Below, in pieces: positions 21,877-35,100 of a DNA stretch of 64,000 nt. Each line of letters starts with the position of its first letter. Within the stretch, counting starts at the first letter, position 1. The position numbers and the translations under genes are program-made. This DNA is from Cryptomeria japonica (lineage: Eukaryota > Streptophyta > Pinopsida > Cupressales > Cupressaceae): contig NC_081410.1 of assembly GCF_030272615.1 (NCBI RefSeq), forward strand, positions 223,563,415 through 223,627,414, read 5' to 3'. The notes below the pieces were generated by a model that was not told the DNA's origin, did no database searches, and saw only the letters and a program-made list of their open reading frames with translations.

Positions 21877-22069
21877 CTCATTAAATATCTTGTGTTATGG
21901 TGTGTTCACTATGATGTCTTTGTTATTCTTATTTTCTGCATTAATTCTTATTTACCAATACACTATTTTGGGATACAAAGTGCTTAATAAGTTTGAATAT
22001 TCTGCTAACCGGTTAGACACTGATTCACCCCCCCTCTTAGTGTCTTTGGGACTATCATTGATTCTAACA
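21877..22069 (+). repeat. 3' LTR of A, second part
   Basis: Resumes ctcattaaatatcttgtg and ends ...gattctaaca at 22069. Contains a hairpin: AGACACTGA (22015-22023) with TTAGTGTCT (22037-22045), eight pairs plus one G-T, loop with seven C. Confidence 0.85.
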
Positions 22070-22074
22070 TTCTC
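22070..22074 (+). repeat. Right target-site duplication of A (TTCTC)
   Basis: Matches 7568-7572. Bases 22075-22096 are the remaining start of LTR H. Confidence 0.85.
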
Positions 22075-22101
22075 ATCTGAGTGTATAATGCCAACATTTT
22101 T

Positions 22102-24690
22102 ATGGGCACCAACCCAAAGGAGAACCAACCTCAAACTTTGAGCACCCACTTAGAGATTTCAATGAGTATATAATGAATACAAATTTAATTACCTTGTTGC
22201 AAATGAGGTTTTGCAACTCACAAGTATTCTTCTCTTGAGATTGAACTAACTTGTTTCTACTTTCTAATCTTAGGCTTCAATCTCTTCTCTTTGCACTCTT
22301 GTCTATCTCTTCTTAGCTTACTTCTCCCTCTTAGCCTCTCACAGTATATGTGGCACACTATGATATTTACCTCTTCTCTCCACACTCTAGTCTTTAGTTC
22401 TACTGCTCTCTCATCCTAGCCTTCTTTGTGTGTCTGCAAACAACACTCTGATTTTAGTCTTCCTTTGTCTTTGCATATAACACTCTATTTTCTCCTACCT
22501 CTATCTTTTTTTGCTGCTCTCCGTGTTTTCACCCTTCAACCATAGTGCACAACACTGTTCTCTACTGATCTTCTTTTATTCTCCACAACTACACATACTC
22601 ATCCAACTCTCTTCTCACATAACTTTGTCGACAACTCTATATTTTACACTCATCATCCACATCTAAGAGGTCGGTTGGATCATAACTCATCACATGTAGG
22701 ACAACTATTGTTCTTCTTTGTTTCCATGTCACATGGTCTATACAATTTCCTATGCATCATGCAGATCATTCAATCAATTGGTCCAGTTAGCAATTCAAGT
22801 TTCCAAACACACAAACAACTAACATGTATTCATGATCAACTTTGAGTCTGAGTCATTAATCTTAACTAGATTCAACCAGGAGGACTTGATCATAATGGTC
22901 ATCATGATGGCTCCACGTGCCACATCATCCATGAGTTCTACTATGACTGCTCTACCACTTGTCCACACAACTCTCCCATCTCAATTGCCTCAACTACTCT
23001 TGTCGAATCACTTCAAAAGCCTCTCCATTCGATCAAATCTGTATCTGCAAGATTTCCCTCCAATAATATATTCAAAATCTAATCTCCTTGACATCTGAAA
23101 GATTGTGTTTTCCTACTTATTAGATTATTTGTACACCACTCAGACATATAGTCATCATCCATAAATGCATTCTCTATACATATATTACTAAACTTAGTAA
23201 TCTCAATCTACCCAAAAAATCCGATTCAACCTTTGTTAATCACCTTGACCACATCAATCAACTATTACTGATCAACCATTAATTCATTCTTAGTCTTTTG
23301 TCAACTTCTTCATTGATTGGGTCAACCAAATGCCATACTGAAGTCCACTATCATCGACTTGTGCAAATCTAATTTATTTTGTGACCTCTGGAAACCACAT
23401 GTCCTCATTATCATCATCCAAGTCCCTCAGTCAGTCCTAATCAGTATCCTTGTGGACTATCGGGCTGCCCAGACCAGTTGAACTTCATGTTGTGAATAAC
23501 CTTTGTGTTATGCAGACATGTATCACGTATCGGTTTAACAATAAACACTTATCCCTATCTATTATGTCTTTTTTATTTCTCTTTCTTCATGTTCTCCCCC
23601 ATAGTTATCCCAAAGTCACATTTCTCACTTGCTATTAGAATAGTTATAACTATTGGGCTAACATCTTGCATCTACTTTGCCTTCACATCTTATCTTGATG
23701 ACCTTGTGAAGCATTTGTTCCCTTACATCGATATTAGTTATTCCAATGAAATATTCACCTTTGATTTCACCTTATCACCATAGGCTAACTCGAACAAAAA
23801 ATCTCCATGTTGACTAACCTTATCGGCATATGTTATCCTAAGCTGAAAAACTTCAAGCCAAATGATCACTCATCGGGATAGTCATAACTATCGGTATACG
23901 AAAAACTTGTTATATTGACAGAATAAGTTAAGTCATTGGCATACTATCAACCTCTTTTTATCAGCATAGGTATCCCAAAATGCATACTCTGCAGTGATAG
24001 ACTTCATCGGCATAGGCTACTTCAAAATGCACACCCATCGGAACAGCTAACATTATCAGATTAACTTTTGGAGGTTATACCATTTGTACAAACTTGTTCT
24101 GATGATTCAACTTGAACCTTCATTGGTATAAGGCATCTTGAACTACATATCTATAGTCCTACAACACATCAGCATGTGTTATTCTGATGATCTTACTAAA
24201 AGGGTCTTCTCTAGAAATTTTCTTCTGTCGAAATAGCTTATATTATAAGCATAGTGGAAATTTGTTAATCCGCCTTCAAAAGCTACACTGATACTCATCC
24301 TCAGTCACCTAGTCGACATATCTATCCTGACACCATGATTTTTAGAGTAGTTAACACTATCAACATTACTCAAAAATGCTACTCTACCTTTCTCCTGCTA
24401 TCCCAAAAAGTGGCTCTGCCCTTGTTTCTGGCATTGCTATCCTGATCCTATGCAACAAAGAGACTCCTCACGACCTAACATCGACATGTCTTATGTCAAC
24501 AAAAACTTCCTCCATACAACTCGGTATCAACCTAGCTATCCCGATATGACCATCAAAGCTAATATCTCCTACACAACACTTGATTAGTATAGTTATCCAG
24601 ATATGATCACTTGAGCAGCACAACACTTGATCGGTAAAACATAGTGAGGTTTTGTCGATATACAAGATTTGTTCTATTATTTAGAGGATA
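22102..24690 (-). mobile_element. Probable remainder of LTR I; no gene
   Basis: Minus-strand text next to H (GGTTGGTGCCCATAAAAA) joins the 6442-6732 piece as in K. Homology to K can be followed by eye to about 22.6 kb (tttgcaacaagg block, then a pyrimidine-rich plus strand that is the purine-rich strand of K). Further right I cannot align it. About 23.6-24.65 kb carries many scattered 'atcggcata' and 'atcggtata' words without a clean period. The short ORFs have no recognisable product. The far end of I was not found; G is inserted at 24691. Confidence 0.45.
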
Positions 24691-25648
24691 TGGTTAATAC
24701 TAAGAGAAGGGGTGAATATGTATTAACAACAAACTGAAATCTTAAACCAAACTGATCATAACCAGTACCGATAGCTACTGAAATCAATCTACAAATCAGA
24801 TTTACCAAACTTCTCATTTAAGTGTTCCATATCACGCATGCAATAGAAAGATATCAACTTAACACAAACACAAATCAATCACCATATGAACACCAAGATT
24901 TTCATGTGGAAACCCAAATGGGAAAAACCACAGTGGGAATTGGTACCCACAAGATAATGCACTCTTTCGGAATGTGCCCTGTTAGGAGCCTAGCATGATT
25001 AGGAGCTTACAATGATGCCCGATTAGGCACAGACCCTATTAGGAGTCACTCGATCAAGGGATTTACAATATGAGCTTTTTTAGGAGCTTTTCCCTATTAT
25101 AAGAAACCTCACAAGGGGATTTAAACTCAAGTTGTTGAGCTACCCGGTTAAGTGATTTACATGAACAAGGCATGTTAGGACCTACTTGGTTAAGGGATTT
25201 TGAACCTATTGTAACTATTAGGGAATAATAGATGAACGATATGGAAATAGCACTTCTTGCATGCTTTTTTAGATCCACTTCAGCTCCAATTTTCTTCGCT
25301 CTTGCAGATACACACCTCAAGTTTGGCTACACACTCTTTTCTCAGATTACCGACATAATAAACTACATTAAAACTTACCCAAATATACTTTACATCTTTG
25401 TAAGTTATAAGACCCTAGATACATCAACATTCAAATAAATTTACATCATAGATCATTACAAATCATCATACAGATTATTACAACAAATATCAAGAAAAAT
25501 TCAACTATTGAATAATCATAATACGACACCATACATCGATCAGATAAGTAGTAAAACCCTTAAAACATTCTTATATTCTCTTCGTTATTTTCCAATAAAT
25601 TTCACCCTTAGTCATGTCAAAAAAGTATTTTAATTTCTCGCATGGGTT
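24691..25648 (-). repeat. 3' LTR of Copia element G, distal part
   Basis: On the minus strand this is the end of the G LTR: a 'tttttcccatttgggtttcca' box shared with C, the hairpin, then ...GTATTAACCA at 24691. The proximal part is 36460-37038; D is inserted between with TSD GTGAC. Full LTR about 1.5 kb. Confidence 0.75.
24693..24727 (-). other. C-loop hairpin of LTR G
   Basis: GTTAATAC (24693-24700) pairs perfectly with GTATTAAC (24720-24727). On the element strand the loop contains TTCACCCC followed by TTCTC. The stem differs from all other families in the window. Confidence 0.65.
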
Positions 25649-25653
25649 GTGAC
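25649..25653 (+). repeat. Target-site duplication of D (GTGAC)
   Basis: GTGAC here and at 36455-36459 flank D exactly; this fixes the LTR edges at 25654 and 36454. Confidence 0.8.
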
Positions 25654-28600
25654 TATTGTTCACCAAAATTGGTTAACCCAAATACACCTGCAATTGATCT
25701 ATGAAATAGCCAATTTTAATATATGAAAACTTCAAGGCTTGGACAACATAACAAGGATATGAATCCTTCTACTCTTCAGGCTCTGCAAAACCTAGGTGGG
25801 TATACCTTTGATGCATTTACTCAGACCCACTACACACATATGGCAGCATCAATAAATGTAGATAGATCTCATAAGAGGTTCAAAACAAGGAGGGTATTGT
25901 AGATAGGCTAAATCTGCATTTACAACTCAACAGGTTTGAACATAAGATAGGTGGAACATTTCCACGGAAGAAAAAAATAAAGATATTCTGATTTGAGTTT
26001 AAATTTTTGTTCTCACAATCCTTCAACATTGTAAAAGACCAGTGCCTAATCCTGGCCATAGAGTCATGCATAAAACTGGAAGAGATATCCCAATTACAAG
26101 TTACTTTCCACATTAAATTCTCATGTATTAATGCCTTACATTAATACAATTTTCTGCTCTATCATAAAATCATGCTTACATATCCAATATACACATTCAA
26201 CATCATTAATGTTGGGTTTTAGGATTTAAATTCTTCCTTGAAGATTGCCCAAAAGACAAACATTACACTCTTAGAGAAGGCTAAAAGAGACAAATCCAAA
26301 TTATCCTTGACAATATGAAATTGTATGAATTTGAATACATTTCTGGAGACAATTTCATGGAAAATCACACAAGCCTTGCATATGTGTAAACCTACAAACT
26401 GAAACAAAACCTACAACAAAGACAAAACTGGAAACCCAGAAGAACACACTGTCATTTGCAAAAATAAAAAGATGTCATCACTGGAATCTGCAATTTCGGA
26501 TTTCCCCCTTGGAGAAAATCTATAAAAAACTAGAACCCTTACAAATGAGAAGAAATGGGAATATAAAGGAGGGGGAAAAAAATCAGAATGCACCAGAGAT
26601 TGCCAAGTGTCCCTTTTTCCCTAACTGCAAAAATATCTCCTTTTCTTTCCATGGAAACTTCTCTCAAAATATCTCATTTTTGTTGAAACAAATAGCATGA
26701 CTAAATTATTCATTTCGAGGGCTTTCCAATGGTATACAATATGTATATATTTAGGTAACAATAACCCCTCCAATGAATTAAATCTTGGATGCCTCTCTAC
26801 ACAATCAGTTATTTAAATTTTGAATTTCTTGCACTATAGTTGGAAATATTAATTTTGATTTTTCTTGATGATTTTACTCCTGACGCCCTGCCATGTGGCA
26901 TTTTGTGATTCACTCGCAGGGTCCACTTTTTGCCACTTGGGATGACACTTCACCAATCTGCCACTTGTTGACCATGCGGACCACCACCTGTCCACCACTG
27001 GACTGCTCTGTCATCGCCACCTCAGCAGGACCCACCAGCTCACGTACCATGTGGACCTTCCAGCTCATCGGTCGCTACTCCACAAAGGGTAACAGTCGAG
27101 CACCTTTTCTTTATGGAGTAGCAACAACCGTCGATGATGTTCAAACCTGCTTGATCTTTAATCTTCCATCTTTCGCACGTGCTTTGTCGCTGATCTATGA
27201 TGTTAATCGACAAGCATGTTCGCCTTGTGGAGTATCAACCACTGTCGATCGTCCTCAAACCTGCCCACCAGTTAACTTGTTCTTTCACTGCAAAACTCGC
27301 TCACCTTAGGAATCATGCACACGTGAGGTCCACCTAGTCACCAGCTAGCCTCCTCACCTCGAGAAACATGCACGCATGCGTGGGGTCCACTGGCCGTCAA
27401 CCAACACCTTGCATCAAAAGCCTTCAAGGCTCTGACACTATGGTTGAGTGTGTTCTTAATTTTAAACATTAAAATTTCCCTTCGCCTACCCAATGTGGGA
27501 TAATGGCATTAGCTTGGAACTATGCATTTTTTAAGGTTTCTGAGAATTTTAATGGTGCCTTTGTCATTTAATTGGAAGCTTCGTATGGCCTTCAATGCCA
27601 TTCCATGCAAGGAAGAATTCTTATTCTAAACCAATTTGAATTTGCTTGAAAATTTCTAAAGCTTTTCACCCAAAACAGGGAGATGCTAATCGCATTTTAA
27701 ATCATTTGAAAGCTTCTGCAACCTTTTCAACCATCACGCCATAGAGGAGATCACTTGCATCTACTTAAAAGTTTATTGGTCTTTTCACCACCACCTCTTA
27801 CAATAGGAATCATGCAGGAGTTGAAGGCTGGAGATTGACATTTTCACTTGTCAATTTTCCAATTGCTGGAAAGTTCAAAACCTGCTCCATATTCCCTTTC
27901 CACATTACACCAAGGGAGATTTTGGCATTTAATCTTGCCAAAGGTATTTGCTACTAATTGCAATTTGATGAAAGTTTATACACAACCCTTTACATTTTTA
28001 CTGGCAAAGGAGAATGCTGGCAGAGGGCGTGGAGTTGCATTTGTTTGATAGTTTTTTGGCCTTTTCATTGCCAATGGAATTTGGTGCAAGTTTTCTTTGG
28101 CCTTTGATGCCACATTGCATTTGATAATTTTTTCAAACTACCTCTTCAATATTCACATGGTAGGAAGGAAATTGGCATTATGCATGCCCATTGCATTTGA
28201 TTTAAAATTTAAAATGTCCTTTAACCTTTCAACGGCTGGCAAGGGAGAATGCTGGCAGAGTTATGGAATTTGGCTCACACCTGCAACTTGTTTTGATTTG
28301 GAATTTCTCTACCTTTTGAACAACCAATTCTAACTCATGGCAGGGAGATGCTGGCAGAAGTCATGGAATTGGATTTATGCCTGGCAAACATGCATTCTGC
28401 TGAAGTTTCCATGTCTCTTTTCATTTTTTATGGCTGGCAAGGGAGGAATTAGCAAAGGTTGTGGAATCAATCTTTACACCTACCAATTCTTTTGCGTAAG
28501 TTTTGATCCCTTTTAACATTTTCCAACCATTTGCCTGGGAGAATGCTACCAAACTTCAAAAAGTTTGGGTTTACGCCCTTTCAGCTATCAAATAGCCAGG

Positions 28601-29751
28601 CATCTGCTTCAATGTACCATTAATATCCATATTTCTCATATAAAATTCTCTAGCTTCTTCTATATCTCTTAAATCATAAAACACATGATTTGAAATAACA
28701 ATTTAAACCTTGCCTGAAAAGACACATGAAGTGGCAAGTCAGGTCGGGCCCCAAAGTGGATCCGGCTGAAAAAAAAATTGTTTTCATGCAACTGACCATT
28801 GAAAACACCTTGAGAACCTTGAACATGCCTCTGAAATCTATCGGCACAATTTTTTGATCTTAAACTAAGTTTCGCAACTTTCAGATGCCTATGCCACATT
28901 TTCACATTTAATCCTAAAGATGTAATTTTCAAACTGCTCAAAAAACTTTTCTAGACTTTGCAAACTGATAGGCGTACTGTGTTTTATATACAAACATGCA
29001 CTCTACCAAACCATTTCTCAAGAAAAATCCCAGGTGAAGAAATATTAATGGTCAAAGATGACCAAATGGCTCTGTCATCACTGTGAACCTAATAAAACCA
29101 ATGTGCAGGGATCTCAAAATGCCTTTCTTAAAAATATCAAATGATCTATGTAGACTCCCAAATCCGGGGCATAGGTAACTTGAAGTACAAATAAGACCTT
29201 AGAATTCTCAATTCGACCAAAAGGTTGTCTAGGTGCAAATAGTGAGCTCATGAAAATAGCAACTTTAACTGATGTAGCAATGAAAATGCAAAAAACTGAA
29301 TAAAGTGGCTCAAGAAATCATCTTGGCAAACTGCTCAAACGGATTCATAAAGACCTGAAACTTGGCATGGAGGCACACTTATATGCATACAATTGAATTC
29401 ACTTTGAATTTTAGCATGACGACCAACTGGGTAAAAGATACAAGGCCTCAAATTAGGTTATTTAATAAAATCTGCATTTGCACCTATGATGGACTTTCAA
29501 CTCACCCCTTGAAATGGGTACTTGACAAATTGATCCAAACTAGATTTTGAGAGTCGCAAATCACTTCATAGGCTGAATGAAAGGTATATGACACATTCCA
29601 AGGCCTTACCACTTAAAAATCAACTGGCTCCATTTTACCCTCTTTCCTCAAACTAGGCCATCTAAATGAGATTAGGTGCCTTCCTAATAATGTAGAGCAA
29701 AAAATTTGAAATGGGACTCAAAATTTGACTCAAATTTAATGAGTCCCAATA
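25654..29751 (-). repeat. D 3' LTR (left copy), 4.1 kb
   Basis: Plus-strand limits TATTGTTCACC...GTCCCAATA. Holds a perfect CACGCATGCGTG palindrome (27372-27383), TGCCATGTGGCA (26889-26900) and a snRNA-type promoter motif near 27491. ORFs inside, including the 138-residue one at 26893, are not conserved as frames in the right copy and are rejected as genes. Confidence 0.8.
27459..27501 (-). promoter_or_regulatory. USE-like plus TATA-like promoter in D 3' LTR
   Basis: On the element strand ATCCCACATTG (27501-27491) differs by one base from the plant snRNA upstream element RTCCCACATCG; an A/T-rich TTTAAAAT follows. F and E have the same pair at a fixed distance. Confidence 0.4.
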
Positions 29752-30153
29752 GTGGCTCTAATTGGGGATAGTTGATTGCGAGGTCAACATAAGAATTCAG
29801 AATCTATGGTAAAGCAGACCACCAAAAAAAAACTGAATACTTCTCTTCTCTTCTCAAAAATAAAGGGTTCCTTATTCTACCCAAGCAACAAGGAACTTTA
29901 TTGAAAACCACACCACTGAAGCAAAGCAACTGTATAAAATATACAATTTATAAATGGCCCCGAGCCATCAAAACTGAAATCAATTCTTACCTCTGTCAAA
30001 CACATGATTTTCGTTTCCACAAATCAAAGGTAAGCTGAAATCATCATTCACATCTGCCTGATCAAAAACACTGCCACTTCTAATCAGCTGATCACATAAA
30101 ACATAATCCTCAGCATGTCCATAATCATTCAATATTTGACAACCAAACCAATG
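29752..30153 (-). other. D interior next to 3' LTR, no gene
   Basis: About 400 bases after the end of the D ORF. The LTR is preceded on the element strand by ACTATCCCCAATTAGAGCCAC, which must serve as plus-strand primer region but is a weak purine tract. Nothing else recognised. Confidence 0.4.
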
Positions 30154-31593
30154 CTAAAAGTGTTGGTCACTATGTGACATAAGAGTGTAATACTTTTTAC
30201 AATTGTTTCCCAGCTGAAAAGAGAAGTAATCCAACTTAGTCTGAACACTAGGAACATTAGGCATATTTAAATCACTAGTTTGCACAAGAATAAAACATTC
30301 ATCTGCAACCTTGGCTTGCAAACTAGAAAGAAACATTTCTAAGTAAAATGACTGCACTTCATCTTGCTGATCACAATTTCTATCAGCACTTTGCACAAGT
30401 AAATACACATGATTGTCATTTGTCAATGGTTGATTTCCCACTTGCAAATCAGAGAAGACCACTTCAGATCTATCATTATTTTTAACAACAAGATCCACAC
30501 AATGCATATCAAAATCTGAGTTCATATCAACATATGAATCTACATTATCATGCCTATCAACCGTATATGCATTTTCATCTTGTTCATCACTCAAATCAAA
30601 TATAGGGAAAGAATCAACAACATATGTATCATACTTCACACCCTCAAAAACATCATCAGTATCAAAACATGTCCTGGTTGGGTGTGAGAGATTGGGCACA
30701 TTTTTGGATGCATACCTCTGAAGATTGACAGCTAAGAGTTTCAAAATTTGTTCACTACTTAGTGAACCTTCTCCTTCATTTTCATTTTCCTTGGCTTCAT
30801 CTTCTGTGTTGTAAACATTGTCCCAATCTGATAAAGGTATTAAATATGCAGTGTTCATGTTTTTATACACATTTATTTCATCATTACAACAACTTACATC
30901 TACATCATAACCTTTATCATGTTACTCATAAAGTGCCGCTATATGTTGCAACATAGTTTCATAACTTTGGTTGCAAACATTTTGTGGATTGAACTTAACA
31001 ACAAAGTGATCTATATCATTCAGATCAGAAACCTCAACGGGCTCATCATTATTTGAACAATTACTTATGTTCTCATAATTTTCTTCTTGCTCTGAATACA
31101 CATCTGCACTAACGTGCTTAGAATAAGAGTCACCTTCAACATCATAAGAGATATATCCACTCACGGATTCATCTCCATCACTATACTCAATCTTCTGTAC
31201 ATTTTCAGATTTATTCCTTTCAATCTCATCTATTTGTTCTTTAATACATGCGACACTTTCTTCTCTCAAGGTTGTAGACCAATTAACTAAGTCAGGCTCA
31301 TCAAGATCTAAAAATAAATCGATCCAAACAGACTAGTGGGGTCTAGCATTAGCTGAAAGATCATTTAATGCAGCTATAAATCTTTCATAGAAAACATATG
31401 ATGACTCTTCCTATTTTCTTTTCTCTACTTTCTCTCTTAAAAACAAGATAAACTTCTCTTGGATCTTTTGAAGACACACTTTAATCTCTCTATCAATTTC
31501 TTTCAGATTTGACAAAGGATTTGGAGATCTAGGAACCACATCTAGATCCATCAATTTTAAAACATCTATTGAACCATTATCATGACCATGCAT
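30154..31593 (-). pseudogene. Acidic ORF of element D, unknown function
   Basis: One frame of 480 codons from ATG 31593 to the stop at 30154, with three internal stops (31411, near 31335, 30922) and no frameshift. It starts MHGHDNGSIDVLKLMDLDVV; a short basic helical part follows (EIDREIKVCLQKIQEKF). The rest is strongly acidic, rich in Asp, Glu, Ser and Asn (YSDGDESVSGYISYD, NTEDEAKENENEGEGS). No zinc knuckle, signal peptide or membrane segment. Survival of the frame suggests it was once translated. A related acidic style is seen in the F ORF. Function unknown. Confidence 0.6.
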
Positions 31594-32121
31594 CTTACTG
31601 TTTTACAAACTCCTTTTAAAACACATGCAGTCACAAATTTTCAGAATCATACACACTTCTCCCATCACTTAACTGAATTTTTTTCAAAACATGAAGTATG
31701 TAAAGTGCAAATTTCTTTTCCTTTAAATGGTGACTATTTCACCTTATAAGGAACATATAATTTCATGAATACCTTGAAAAATACCTAGAGAAAAATTGTT
31801 GTTGCTGTTCACTTTACTTTTGACTGGAAATTTGAAGAATTCCTCCAAATCTCAGGTTCATTCTTATAGAGTCGCCACCTCCCTGAAGAGGAATAAAATT
31901 TAACCACTGATCTTCACTCTGAAACAATTTCAATATTTCTGGGTCATACCACACAACAGAGTCACATAATATTTTTCATATTTCAAAGTAACAAGACTTT
32001 CTAGGATACACACTTCCAAATCTGAAAATGACTTTCAGATTTGTAAACTTCTAAGACTCTTCCCCAAATGGTTTTGGCCAGACTCATGGGTTTCACCTAA
32101 CATAATTTTTTTACATCATTC
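31594..32121 (-). other. Untranslated leader of D
   Basis: About 530 bases between PBS and ORF. Contains GGTGGCGACTCTATAAG (element strand, near 31878), resembling CTTGGCGACTCCGAG in the leader of F (near 63310). Confidence 0.4.
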
Positions 32122-32139
32122 TCCCCAGTAGAGTCACCA
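32122..32139 (-). promoter_or_regulatory. Primer-binding site of D (not iMet)
   Basis: Element strand TGGTGACTCTACTGGGGA, four bases after the 5' LTR. It begins TGG as required by a tRNA CCA end but is not the iMet complement. I recall similar TGGCGACTC... sites in Tat-type elements; the tRNA is not identified here. Confidence 0.6.
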
Positions 32140-32143
32140 TTTT

Positions 32144-35100
32144 TGTTGTTCACCAAAACTGGTTAACCCAAATACACCTGCAATTGATCTATGAAATAGC
32201 CAATTTCAATCTATGAAAACTTTAGGGCTTGGACAACATAACAAGGATATGAATCCTTCTACTCTTTAGGCTCTACAAAACCTAGGTGGGCATACCTTTG
32301 ATGCATTTACTTGGACCCACTACACACATATGGCAGCATCAATAAACGCAGATAGATCTCATAAGAGGTTCAAAACAAGGAGGGTATTGTAGGTAGGCTA
32401 AATCTGCATTTATAACTCAACAAGTTTGAACATGAGATAGGCAGAACATTTCCATAGAACAAAAAATAAAGATATTCTGATTTGAGTTTAAATTATTATT
32501 CTGACAATCCTTCAACATTGTAAAAGACCAGTGCCTAATCCTGGCCATAGAGTCATGCATAAAACTGGAAGAGAGATCCCAATTACAAGTTACTTTCCAC
32601 ATTAAATTCTCATGTATTAATGCCTTATATTAATACAATTTTCTGCTCTGGCATAAAATCATGCTTACATATCCAATATACACATTAAACATCATTAATG
32701 TTGGGTTTCAAGATTTAAATTCTTCCTTGATGAATACCCAAAAGATAAACATTACACTCTTAGAGAATGCTAAAAGAGACAAATCCAAATTATCCTTGAC
32801 AATATGAAATTGTATGAATCTGAATACATTTCTGGAGACAATTTCATGGAAAATCACACATGCCTTGCATATATGTAAACCTGCAAACTGAAACAAAACC
32901 TATAGCAAAGACAAAACTGGAAACCCAGAAGAACACACTATCATTTACAAAAAAAAAAAAAGAGATGTCATCACTGGAACCTACAATTTTGGATTTCTCC
33001 CTTGGAGAAAATCTCTAAAAAACTGGAACCCTTAAAAATGAGAAGAAATCAGAATATAAAGGAAGGGGGAAAAACCAGAATGCACCAGAGATTGCCAAGT
33101 GTCCCTTTTTCCCTAACTGTAAAAATATCTCCCTTTATTTACATGGAAAATTCTCTCAAAATATCTCATTTTTATTGAAGCAAACTACATGACTAAATTC
33201 CTCATTTTGAAGGCTTTCCAATGGTATACAATATGTGTATATTTGGGTAAAAAAACCCCCTCCAATGAATTAAATCTTGGATGCCCCTCTGCACAATCAA
33301 TCATTTAAATTTTGAATTTATTGCACTATAGTTGGAACTATTAATTTTGATTTTTCTTGATAATTTTACTCTTGACGCCCTGCCACGTGGCAGTCTATGA
33401 TTCACTCGTAGGGTCCACTTTTCACCACCTGGGATGACACCTCATCAATCCACCACTTGTCGGCCACACGGACCACCACCTGTTTGCCACTGAACTGCTC
33501 CATCATCACCACCTCAGTGGGACTACCAACTCACCTGCCACCTGCACCTTCCAGCTCATTGGTTGCTACTCTGTGATTTTACTCCTGACACCCTGCCACG
33601 TGGCAGTCTATGATTCGCTCGCAGGGTCCACTTTTCACCACCTGGGATGACACTTCACTGATCCGCCACTTGTCAGCCACATGAACCGCCACCTATCCGC
33701 CACTAGATTGCTCCGTCATCGCCACCTCAGGGGGACCCGCCAACTCACCTCCCACCCGGACCTTCCAACTCATCGATTGCTACTTCACGAAGGGTAACTG
33801 TCAAGCACCTTCTCTTTGCGGAGTAGCGACAACAGTCGATGATCTTCAAACCTACTCGATCTTTAATACGCCATTTTCCACACTTGCTTTGTCACTAATC
33901 CATGATGTTAATTGGCGAGAATCTTCGCCTTGCAGAGTAGCTACCATCATCGATTGTCCTTGAACCTTCTCACCAGTTAACTCATTCTTTCACTGCAAAA
34001 CTCACTCACCTCGGGAATCATGCACACGTGAGGTCCACCTAGTAACCAGCTAGCCTCCTTGCCTCGAGAAACATGCACGCACGCATGGGGTCCACTAGGC
34101 ATCGGCCAGCACCTTGCATCAAAATCCTTCAAGGCTTTGACACTATGGTTGAGTGTGTTCTTACTTTTAAACATTAAAATTTCCCTCTGCCCAGCCCATC
34201 TGGGATAATGGCATTAGCCTGGAACTGTGCATTTTTTAAGATTTTTGAGAGTTTTCATGGCGCCTTTTTCATTTAATTAGAAGCTTCTTATGGCCTTCAA
34301 TGCCATTCCACGCAGGGAAGAATTATGATTCTAAACCAATTTGAATTTTCTTGAAAATTTCTAGAGCTTTTCACTCACGACAGGGAAATGCTAATCACAT
34401 TTTAAATCATTTGAAAGCTTCTACAGCCTTTTCAACCATCACGCCATAGAGGAGATCACTTGCATCTACTTAATAGTTTATTGGTCTTTTCACCGCCACC
34501 TCTTACAATAGGAATCACGCAGGAGATGAAGGCTGGAGATTGGCATTTTCACTTGCTAATTTGCCAATTGCTGGGAAATTCAAAACCTACTCCATATTCC
34601 CTTTCCACATTACGCCAGGGGAGATTTTGGCATTTAATCCCACTAAAGGTATTTGCTGCTAAGTGCAATTTGATGAAAGTTTATACACAGCCCTTTACAT
34701 TTTTACTAGCAAAGGAGAATGCTGGTAGAGGGCATGGAGCTACATTTATTTGATAGTTTTTTGGCCTTTTCATTGCCAACGGCATTTGGTGCAAGTTTTC
34801 TTTAGCCTTTGATGCCACATTGCATTTGCTAAATTTTTCAATCTGCTTCTTCAACATTCACGTGGCAGGAAGGAAATTGGCATTATGCATGCCCATTGCA
34901 TTTGATTTAAAATTTAAAATGCCCTTTAACCTTTCAACGACTGGCAAGGGATAATGTTTGTAGAGTTATGGAATTTGGCTCACACCTGCAACTTGTTTTG
35001 ACTTGAAATTTCTCTGCCTTTTCAATAGCCAATTCTAACTCATGGCAGGCAAATGTTGGCAGAAGTCATGGAATTGGATTTATGCTTGGCAAACATGCAT

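Larger units (their letters stand above)
7573..22069 (+). mobile_element. Element A: pol-less Copia-like LTR retrotransposon
   Basis: Complete element: 5' LTR 7573-8362, iMet PBS, ORF1 (coiled coil plus CCHC knuckles), spacer, ORF2 (unknown, about 1,100 codons), polypurine tract, 3' LTR 13363-13946 plus 21877-22069. Five-base TSD TTCTC. Without the nested chromovirus M it is about 6.6 kb. No protease, integrase, RT or RNase H code exists between the LTRs, so it would need enzymes from another element. B is the closest relative; C is more distant. Confidence 0.85.

Noticed and set aside
22260-22640. Pyrimidine-rich stretch as a possible gene leader or intron
   Set aside because: It is the complement of the purine-rich region of the K-family LTR.
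26893-27309. 138-residue plus-strand ORF
   Set aside because: Lies in the LTR of D, on the strand opposite to the element, and the second LTR does not keep the frame.
30762-30956. Small plus-strand His/Leu-rich ORF
   Set aside because: Antisense shadow of the acidic ORF of D.
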